Below are positions 1 to 5,156 of a stretch of 5,156 bases of DNA, piece by piece. Source of the DNA: JBFHER01 sp041584055 (GTDB lineage Bacteria; Bacteroidota; Bacteroidia; Bacteroidales; UBA5342); NCBI GenBank assembly GCA_041584055.1, contig JBFHER010000287.1, positions 1-5,156 of the forward strand. Direction: 5' to 3'. The stretch's first letter is position 1, and the number at the start of each line of letters is the position of its first letter. Under the pieces are notes generated by a model, which saw only the letters and a program-made list of their open reading frames with translations, was not told the origin of the DNA and did not search any database. Made by a program: the position numbers and the translations under genes.

Positions 1-3000
1 ACCTTAAAGCCCTTGAGTGACACCGAGGACCCGGGATATCAATTTGAGGGAACATTGCAGACGGCTGATGAAATGGATGATGAATCAGTTGAAAAACTTC
101 TTAAGGCTACCAGCAATGGGAATCCTTTGGAAATAAAATGGCAGCACAATGTTGAGGAAAATAAACACGTTTATACCGTTGTTGGCATACAAAGGGCAGA
201 AATGGATGGTTCCTTTTTGCTCACCTGGGATGGCGCCGTACTTGATATTGAAGAAAAGGGATCTGAACAAATCGAAATTCCAGGCTTAAGTAACTTTAAG
301 GTGATGGATATCAAAGTCTTTCATTTGCCCGAACAATATGTACAGATTGCCTTTTCGGAATTGCTCGCTGCAGGCCAGAACCTTGCCGGTTTAATCAGCA
401 TAGATAAAACTAAAGATTTAAAGTACTTCATTGATGGAAATACAGTAAAGGTGTTCCCTCAGGTGCGGCTTTCAGGTGAAAAACAAATCAGTATTCATCG
501 TTCAGTGCGTGATGCCGAGGGGCACAAGATGCCGGCAAATGTGATACGTCAGATAACTTTTCAGGTGATGAAACCCAATGTACGTCTTCTCGGGAAAGGC
601 ACAATTCTGCCCGATGCGGATGGCTTAATTCTTCCGTTTCAGGCAATCAATCTGAATGCAATCGATGTCAGGGTGATAAAAATATTTGAGGATAATATTC
701 CCCAGTTTTTGCAGGTGAATGATGCTGATGGTGATTACCAGCTAAAGCGCGTAGGTAAATTGATTAAAAAGAAGAAGATAGAATTAAGTTCAGAAAAAAT
801 ACTGGATTATGGAAAGTGGAATTCTTTTTCGTTGAATCTGTCAGACCTTATCAAAGCAGATCCAGGTGCCATTTACCGGATTGAGCTGGATTTTAAACGC
901 AGTTATTCACTTTATCCTTGTCCAAATGCAGTGGAGACTGAAGTGGAGGAAGAAGATTGGAACGAAACGGAACAGGCTGAGATAACAAATTGGGACGACT
1001 GGAATTACTATGGCGGTTATAGCTACTACAACTGGCGGGAAAGAGAAGACCCTTGCAGTGATGCGTACTATCGCAATAAGAGCGTTGCCAGAAATATTTT
1101 GTCATCTAACATTGGAATCATTGCAAAAGAAGGCAAGGACAATGCATTAAAGGTGGCTGTTACAAATATTAAAACAACCGAAGCACTTGCCGGGGTGACA
1201 ATTGAGCTTTACAACTATGCTCAGCAACTGGTAACAAGTGGAAAAACAGACGATCAAGGATTTGTTACACTTGAAATAGAATCCAGACCGTTTTTATTGA
1301 TCGCGAAATCAGGAAATCAACGGGGGTATCTTAAATTGAGTGATGGCAGCTCTCTTTCTCTGAGTAAGTTCGATGTGGGCGGTTCTATTGCACAAAAAGG
1401 CGTGAAGGGGATGATTTATGGTGAACGGGGCGTGTGGCGTCCCGGCGATTCAATTTATACAACCTTTATTTTGGAAGATAAGTTAAACAATGTGCCAGAT
1501 AATCATCCTGTTATATTTGAACTGATCGATCCAAACGGCAAGTTGACTGAGCGGAAAATCAAGACCAGTGGCGTTAATAATTTTTATTCATTTCCAACGA
1601 AAACAGAAGATGATGCTCCAACAGGTAATTGGACTGCCAGGGTAAGACTCGGTAGTGTTGTATTTACAAAAACACTTCGCATCGAGACTGTTAAGCCCAA
1701 TCGTTTGAAAATAAATATGGATTTTGGCACAGAACGATTGAAGTTGGCTGAGCCGATCAAAGGACAACTGGAGGTGAAGTGGCTGCATGGCGCCATAGCC
1801 GGCAACCTCAAGGCAAAGGTGGATATGACGGTTCAGAAAACAAAGACACAGTTCAATAAATATGGAGATTTTGAGTTTGATGATCCATCCGTCGATTTTT
1901 ACAAGGAGGACAAAACTGTTTTTGAAGAACGGATCAATGAGCAGGGAAAAGCAAGCATCAACTCTGAATTTAAAACAAATCAAAAAGCACCCGGAATGAT
2001 GAAAGCAACATTCCTTACCAAAGTGTTTGAAGAAGGCGGTGATTTTAGTGTGGATCAGTTTTCTATCCCTTGCCTGGCCTACGACCAGTATGTGGGTCTT
2101 AAGGTTCCGAAAGGTGACAAGGTAAGAGGAATGCTTCTGACGGATAAACAACATCAAATTGATGTTGTGACTGTGGATGCAGAAGGTGAGCCAATTTCCG
2201 TGAAGGACTTAAAAGCAGAGGTTTATAAAGTGCAGTGGCGCTGGTGGTGGTCATCCGGAAGTGATAACCTTGCGTCTTATATTGGAAGAAACAGTGTGAT
2301 TCCTGTCGTTAAAAAGTCGTTTGATACCAATGAGGGACATGGTAATTTTAGCTTTGAGATAAAATACCCGGAGTGGGGACGCTATTTGATTAAAATTATT
2401 TCCCCCAATGGACATAGTGCCGGAAAAATTGTTTACATCGACTGGCCGGGATGGGCCGGAAGGGCGCAAAAGGATAATCCGGGCGGCGCTTCCATGCTGG
2501 TGTTTAGCGCTGATAAAACCAGTTACGAGGTGGGTGAAACGGCGGAGATATCATTCCCCAGCAGTGCGGGTGGACGTGCATTGCTTAGCATCGAAAGTGG
2601 TTCGTCAGTTTTACAGCAAAAATGGGTGCCAACGGGCAAAGATCAGACAAAGGTGAATTTTGATCTTACAAAAGAAATGGCACCCAACGTTTATGTTAGC
2701 ATCTCTCTTTTACAACCCCATGCACAAGGTTTGAACGACCTGCCTATTCGCATGTACGGTGTGATTCCGCTCATGGTGCATGATCCTGCAACAATCATTC
2801 ATCCCTATGTGTCAATGCCCGATGTGCTTGAACCGGAAAAAAAGGTAAGCATCGAGGTGGGTGAAAAAGATGGTAAACCAATGACCTTTACCCTCGCTGT
2901 GGTGGATGAAGGATTGCTTGATTTGACTCGTTTTAAAACACCCGATCCCTGGAAGAACTTCTATGCCAGAGAAGCATTAAGTGTTAAGACATGGGATATG

Positions 3001-5106
3001 TTTGATGATGTGTTTGGCGCATTTGGGGTGAGAATTGAACAGGAATTTGCCATTGGAGGTGATGAAAACCTGTTGGATGAATCCAGTAAGAAAGCAAAAA
3101 GGTTTAAACCCGTAGTCACCTTTTTTGGGCCTTACAGCATTGGTAGTAAGGAGAAAAAGAAATTAAGTTTTACGATGCCCCGTTATGTTGGTTCGGTAAA
3201 AACAATGGTGGTCGCCTCCAATATGGAAACAAATGCTTATGGAAATACCGAAAAGGTCACTCCCGTGAGAAGTCCGCTTATGCTGCTTGCTACATTGCCA
3301 AGAGTGCTGAGCCCACAGGAAAAGGTGAAACTGCCGGTGACCTTGTTTGCCATGGAAGAGAATATAAAAGAAGTGACCGTGGAAGTGACGGCAAATAAGT
3401 TTTTTGAACTTCCATCTGGTACGACCCAAAAAATAACCTTTGATAAAGTAGGAGAGCAGGATATCAAATTTGATATGGTGGTGACAGACCTTTTAGGGGT
3501 AGGGAAGGTTGAACTTACAGCCAAGAGCGGTGCTCACAAGGCCACTTATGAGATCGAACTTGATGTGCGGCCACCCAATCCTGAAAAAACAACGTCCCAG
3601 GGAGCAATTATCAATCCAAATGAATCATGGTCAATCCCTGTCTCCTTATTCGGCATTAAAGGAACAAATAAAGCGGTGATGGAGGTTTCAGGAATGCCTT
3701 CATTTAACCTGGATCAAAGGTTACATTATTTGCTAAGGTACCCGTATGGCTGCATCGAACAGACCGTATCAAGTGCATTCCCTCAATTGTATCTGGATGG
3801 TTTTGTGGAAAGAGGTGAAGCGTTAAAAGCCACAACCAAAGAAAATGTGGAGGCAGCCTTGAAACGTTTGTTGTCGTTTCAGCTGAGCAGTGGTTCCTTC
3901 TCCTATTGGCCGGGGCAGAATTATATCAGCGATTGGGGAACTATTTATGCCGGGCATTTTATGATTGAAGCAGAGAAACATGGATATCAACTGCCCTACG
4001 GACTTAAAATGAATTGGTTAAACTCGCAAAAGAAAGCGGCAAATCGCTGGAGTGAAAATGAAGATCTGCGACGTTCGGATTTAATACAGGCCTATCGCTT
4101 GTTTACCCTTGCACTTGCTAATGAAGCTGACCTGGGAGCCATGAACCGTTTGAAAGAATCCGGAAAGCTCTCTCTTTCAGGGAAATACATGTTGGCTCTG
4201 GCCTACGTGGTTTCAGGCAATGAGGCTGCAGCAAAAAGCATCATTAATAATCTGCAACGGTCAATCGCCCCTTACAAAGAATGGTCTTATACCTATGGAT
4301 CTTCCGACCGCGATCAGGCAATTGTGCTGGAAACTTTGTTGGCTTTAAAAATGTACGATGAAGCCATGCCAATGATACAAAGGATGGCTCAGAAACTGAG
4401 CAGTGACAGCTATATGAGTACACAAACAACTGCATTTTCATTGCGGGTGATGGCAAAAGCAGCTGAATTATTTAAAAAATCGGTGGGTGAATTTAAGTTC
4501 AGCTATCAAATTGCAGAGGGGAAACAAAAAGCAGTGATGTGTACAGAATTAATTAACCATTTTAAGTTGGACGTTACCTCACTGGATGGTAAAACGTTGA
4601 CCATTGAAAACAATTCCAAATCTCCGCTGTACTTTACCTTAGCTTTAAGCGGTGTTCCTTTGCTTGATAATGGTGATGCCATCGAAAAGAATCTTAAAAT
4701 GAGTGTCGAGTACAGGGATGTTGCCAATAAGCGTATAAATATCAGTGAATTACAGCAGGGGACTGATTTTATGGCGGTCATCAATATAATTCATCCTGGT
4801 TTGCTTGATTCATATAAAGAACTTGCCTTAACAAGCATGTTTCCTTCAGGCTGGGAAATTATTAATTCCCGTCTTTTTGAAACAGGAGGTGCTGTTGAGA
4901 GTAGTATTCCCAACTATCAGGACATCCGTGACGACCGCGTGGATACTTTCTTTGATTTATTGAAGGGGAAATCTAAAACGTTTGTGATCCATCTCAATGC
5001 AGCCTACGAAGGGGAATATTATCTGCCTGCAGTGCAATGCGGGGCAATGTATGATGACGACATTCAGGTAAGAATTCCCGGGCAGCGCGTAAAAGTTGTA
5101 AAATAG
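1..5106 (+). CDS. Bacterial alpha-2-macroglobulin family protein (YfhM-like), 5'-partial
   Basis: This gene encodes a thioester-containing bacterial alpha-2-macroglobulin. Family members act in the periplasm, usually lipid-anchored, where an attacking protease cuts a bait region and is then trapped covalently by the activated thioester. Domains seen in order: N-terminal macroglobulin (Ig-like) segments to about residue 370; MG2-like segment 464-566 with YGERGVWRPGD at 469-479; further MG segments to about 815; bait-region domain about 826-985; A2M signature domain about 1031-1125; thioester helical domain about 1225-1490 with C1247-I-E-Q1250; MG10-like C-terminal domain about 1537-1697. The C-terminus looks natural and ends at TAG, followed by TGA. 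The frame is open through base 1 and no signal peptide or lipobox is present. The gene therefore starts upstream, probably by 100-200 codons judging from family length; the TTG at 13 and ATG at 73 are unlikely starts. There is no frameshift in 1701 codons. The family call is very secure; lipid anchoring and substrate are inferred. Confidence 0.96.
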   Translation, partial: TLKPLSDTEDPGYQFEGTLQTADEMDDESVEKLLKATSNGNPLEIKWQHNVEENKHVYTVVGIQRAEMDGSFLLTWDGAVLDIEEKGSEQIEIPGLSNFKVMDIKVFHLPEQYVQIAFSELLAAGQNLAGLISIDKTKDLKYFIDGNTVKVFPQVRLSGEKQISIHRSVRDAEGHKMPANVIRQITFQVMKPNVRLLGKGTILPDADGLILPFQAINLNAIDVRVIKIFEDNIPQFLQVNDADGDYQLKRVGKLIKKKKIELSSEKILDYGKWNSFSLNLSDLIKADPGAIYRIELDFKRSYSLYPCPNAVETEVEEEDWNETEQAEITNWDDWNYYGGYSYYNWREREDPCSDAYYRNKSVARNILSSNIGIIAKEGKDNALKVAVTNIKTTEALAGVTIELYNYAQQLVTSGKTDDQGFVTLEIESRPFLLIAKSGNQRGYLKLSDGSSLSLSKFDVGGSIAQKGVKGMIYGERGVWRPGDSIYTTFILEDKLNNVPDNHPVIFELIDPNGKLTERKIKTSGVNNFYSFPTKTEDDAPTGNWTARVRLGSVVFTKTLRIETVKPNRLKINMDFGTERLKLAEPIKGQLEVKWLHGAIAGNLKAKVDMTVQKTKTQFNKYGDFEFDDPSVDFYKEDKTVFEERINEQGKASINSEFKTNQKAPGMMKATFLTKVFEEGGDFSVDQFSIPCLAYDQYVGLKVPKGDKVRGMLLTDKQHQIDVVTVDAEGEPISVKDLKAEVYKVQWRWWWSSGSDNLASYIGRNSVIPVVKKSFDTNEGHGNFSFEIKYPEWGRYLIKIISPNGHSAGKIVYIDWPGWAGRAQKDNPGGASMLVFSADKTSYEVGETAEISFPSSAGGRALLSIESGSSVLQQKWVPTGKDQTKVNFDLTKEMAPNVYVSISLLQPHAQGLNDLPIRMYGVIPLMVHDPATIIHPYVSMPDVLEPEKKVSIEVGEKDGKPMTFTLAVVDEGLLDLTRFKTPDPWKNFYAREALSVKTWDMFDDVFGAFGVRIEQEFAIGGDENLLDESSKKAKRFKPVVTFFGPYSIGSKEKKKLSFTMPRYVGSVKTMVVASNMETNAYGNTEKVTPVRSPLMLLATLPRVLSPQEKVKLPVTLFAMEENIKEVTVEVTANKFFELPSGTTQKITFDKVGEQDIKFDMVVTDLLGVGKVELTAKSGAHKATYEIELDVRPPNPEKTTSQGAIINPNESWSIPVSLFGIKGTNKAVMEVSGMPSFNLDQRLHYLLRYPYGCIEQTVSSAFPQLYLDGFVERGEALKATTKENVEAALKRLLSFQLSSGSFSYWPGQNYISDWGTIYAGHFMIEAEKHGYQLPYGLKMNWLNSQKKAANRWSENEDLRRSDLIQAYRLFTLALANEADLGAMNRLKESGKLSLSGKYMLALAYVVSGNEAAAKSIINNLQRSIAPYKEWSYTYGSSDRDQAIVLETLLALKMYDEAMPMIQRMAQKLSSDSYMSTQTTAFSLRVMAKAAELFKKSVGEFKFSYQIAEGKQKAVMCTELINHFKLDVTSLDGKTLTIENNSKSPLYFTLALSGVPLLDNGDAIEKNLKMSVEYRDVANKRINISELQQGTDFMAVINIIHPGLLDSYKELALTSMFPSGWEIINSRLFETGGAVESSIPNYQDIRDDRVDTFFDLLKGKSKTFVIHLNAAYEGEYYLPAVQCGAMYDDDIQVRIPGQRVKVVK
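919..1056 (+). other. Acidic/aromatic insert bracketed by two cysteines
   Basis: C303 and C348 flank 44 residues containing 14 Asp/Glu, 9 Trp/Tyr and only 2 Arg, including the clusters VEEEDW, WDDWNYYGGYSYYNW and REREDP. The segment sits between an N-terminal macroglobulin strand (IYRIELDFKRSYSLY) and the next one (NILSSNIGIIAKEG), so it reads as a surface loop. A disulphide between the two cysteines would fit a periplasmic location but is an inference. From memory, similar W/Y/D/E-rich inserts occur in Bacteroidota members of this family, so it is probably a lineage trait and not a recent insertion. Confidence 0.7.
1402..1710 (+). other. MG2-like macroglobulin domain (A2M N-terminal family)
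   Basis: Residues 464-566 carry the hallmark YGERGVWRPGD (469-479), in which the glycine, arginine, proline, glycine and aspartate are typical of the MG2 beta-sandwich in alpha-2-macroglobulins and complement C3-like proteins. The segment continues with an F-E-L-I-D-P-N-G strand-turn and a GNWTARVRLG strand. It ends near VKPNRLKI (560-567), a usual exit from this domain. In the folded protein it belongs to the ring of macroglobulin domains that supports the bait region. Boundaries are estimated by eye. Confidence 0.88.
2488..2967 (+). other. Bait-region / A2M_BRD-type domain
   Basis: Residues about 826-985 match the layout of the bait-region-containing domain. A strand with FSADKTSYEVGETAEI (831-846) is followed by an ALLSIESG strand and a long run ending in the well-conserved VVDEGLLDLTRF (963-974) with TPDPWKNFY (976-984). 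In this family the VDEGLL(D/N)L stretch packs near the segment that target proteases cleave. The exact bait sequence cannot be named from sequence alone because bait regions are variable and flexible. Domain limits are approximate. Confidence 0.8.
3103..3387 (+). other. Alpha-2-macroglobulin signature domain (A2M family MG domain)
   Basis: Residues about 1031-1125 contain FFGPYSIG (1037-1044), the FTMPRYVG strand with M1055-P1056-R1057, and SPLMLLATLPRVLSP (1087-1101). In this family this domain follows the bait region and couples bait cleavage to exposure of the thioester domain. The short stretch before it (about 986-1030, with a D/E/K-rich, glycine-containing linker at GGDENLLDESSKKAKR) looks unstructured. 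Boundaries are estimated by eye. Confidence 0.85.
3685..4482 (+). other. Thioester domain (TED), helical barrel
   Basis: Residues about 1225-1490 form the alpha-helical thioester domain. It opens with SFNLDQRLHYLLRYPYGC, the entry to the thioester loop, and runs through helix pairs with the repeated family pattern QLSSGSFSYWPG (1290-1301), DWGTIYAGHF (1307-1316) and YGSSDRDQAIVLETL. It closes at STQTTAFSLRVMAKA, the usual last helix. This domain carries the reactive Cys-Gln bond and makes the covalent link to the attacking protease. All expected segments are present without internal deletion, so the domain appears complete. Confidence 0.92.
3751..3762 (+). other. Internal thioester motif Cys-Ile-Glu-Gln
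   Basis: Codons TGC ATC GAA CAG encode C1247-I1248-E1249-Q1250 in the context YPYGCIEQTVS. In thioester proteins of the A2M/C3 family, the cysteine sulphur and glutamine side chain of C-x-E-Q form the reactive beta-cysteinyl-gamma-glutamyl bond. Both reactive residues and the preceding glycine are kept, so the protein should be thioester-competent. This sets it apart from the thioester-lacking bacterial paralogues (YfaS/MagD type). Isoleucine or leucine at the second position is common in bacteria, whereas eukaryotes use glycine. Confidence 0.95.
4621..5103 (+). other. C-terminal MG10-like macroglobulin domain
   Basis: Residues about 1537-1697 follow the thioester domain and match the C-terminal bacterial MG10 domain. 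They show SPLYFTLALSGVP, then a strand pair ending in MFPSGWEIINSR (1609-1620), NYQDIRDDRV (1634-1643), and finally YEGEYYLPAVQCGAMYDDD (1665-1683) before RVKVVK. In solved bacterial A2M structures a tyrosine from this domain covers the thioester and shields it from water. Y1680 in the AMYD motif is the natural candidate here, by position and context only. Confidence 0.85.
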
Positions 5107-5156
5107 TGAGGTCAATGAGGATCGTGTTTTAGGCTGCTTGCTTTTGCCTCCGCTCG
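5107..5156 (+). other. 3' tail with a possible interrupted start of a downstream gene
   Basis: These 50 bases follow the alpha-2-macroglobulin stop. A second in-frame stop (TGA) is at 5107. An ATG at 5115, eight bases after the TAG and preceded by TGAGG (5107-5111), would encode MRIVF and then meets TAG at 5130. Removing one T from the TTTT run (5127-5130) gives MRIVFRLLAFASA to the window edge; adding one T gives MRIVFLGCLLLPPL. Either looks like a membrane or signal anchor. A downstream pbpC would fit known gene order, but the window is too short to decide. The minus strand also allows a short C-terminal tail (ERRQKQAA, stop at 5129-5131), so a convergent gene is an alternative. Confidence 0.2.

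Noticed and set aside
757..780. Lysine-rich run (KLIKKKKIEL) as a nucleic-acid-binding or targeting signal
   Set aside because: It lies inside an N-terminal macroglobulin domain of an exported protein and is best read as a charged surface turn between strands.
1588..2157. A 189-codon open frame on the minus strand
   Set aside because: It lies wholly antisense to the alpha-2-macroglobulin MG segments, its translation is rich in Cys/Phe/His/Ser as expected of a shadow frame, and it shows no recognisable domain.
2408..2656. An 82-codon open frame on the + strand in another frame
   Set aside because: It overlaps well-conserved bait-region-domain coding sequence, and its Arg/Cys-rich translation resembles no known protein.
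5107..5156. Rho-independent terminator after the stop codon
   Set aside because: The only inverted match is a four-base AGGC/GCCT pair (5131-5134 and 5146-5149) with an 11-base loop and no following T run, which is too weak.
5112..5156. C-terminal end of a convergent minus-strand gene
   Set aside because: Two minus-strand frames read plausibly for 8-14 codons to a stop (at 5129-5131 or 5112-5114), but so short a stretch carries no real evidence. It is kept only as an alternative to a downstream + strand gene.
1..5156. A previously undescribed multi-gene system, mobile element, repeat array or CRISPR
   Set aside because: Over 99% of the window is one uninterrupted gene of a known family. I saw no direct-repeat arrays, terminal inverted repeats, RNA gene signatures or second gene that would form a new system.

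Overview
The window holds one very large protein-coding gene on the + strand. It is open at the left edge and ends at a TAG at 5104-5106, followed at once by a second in-frame stop (TGA, 5107-5109). The product is a bacterial alpha-2-macroglobulin (bA2M, YfhM-like), a periplasmic or lipid-anchored protein thought to trap proteases. The main evidence is an intact Cys-Ile-Glu-Gln thioester motif inside a helical thioester domain. It is flanked, in family order, by MG2, bait-region, A2M-signature and C-terminal MG10-like macroglobulin segments. All residue numbers below count the TTG codon at 13-15 as residue 1.

The organism is most likely a member of the Bacteroidota. The basis is family resemblance from memory (YPYGCIEQT, an acidic/aromatic insert between two cysteines, a WRWWWS cluster, a C-terminus ending in RVKVVK), together with moderate GC and A/T-leaning codon choice. 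The finer lineage cannot be read from this window.

Layout: bases 1-5106 are coding without any in-frame interruption. The 5' end of the gene (signal peptide or lipobox and the first macroglobulin domain) lies outside the window, so the TTG at 13 should not be taken as the true start. Bases 5107-5156 are the only non-coding or unassigned bases. They contain an ATG at 5115 that opens a reading frame of only five codons (MRIVF) as written. A one-base change in the TTTT run just before its stop would open a hydrophobic N-terminus in either direction. In many bacteria bA2M is followed by pbpC (penicillin-binding protein 1C), so this could be the start of such a partner, but the window is too short to show it.

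I found no RNA gene, mobile element, CRISPR array, convincing terminator or second complete gene. The system is a known one. The points worth a second look are the Cys-bracketed insert, the tryptophan cluster, the thioester/MG10 locking arrangement and the odd 3' tail.
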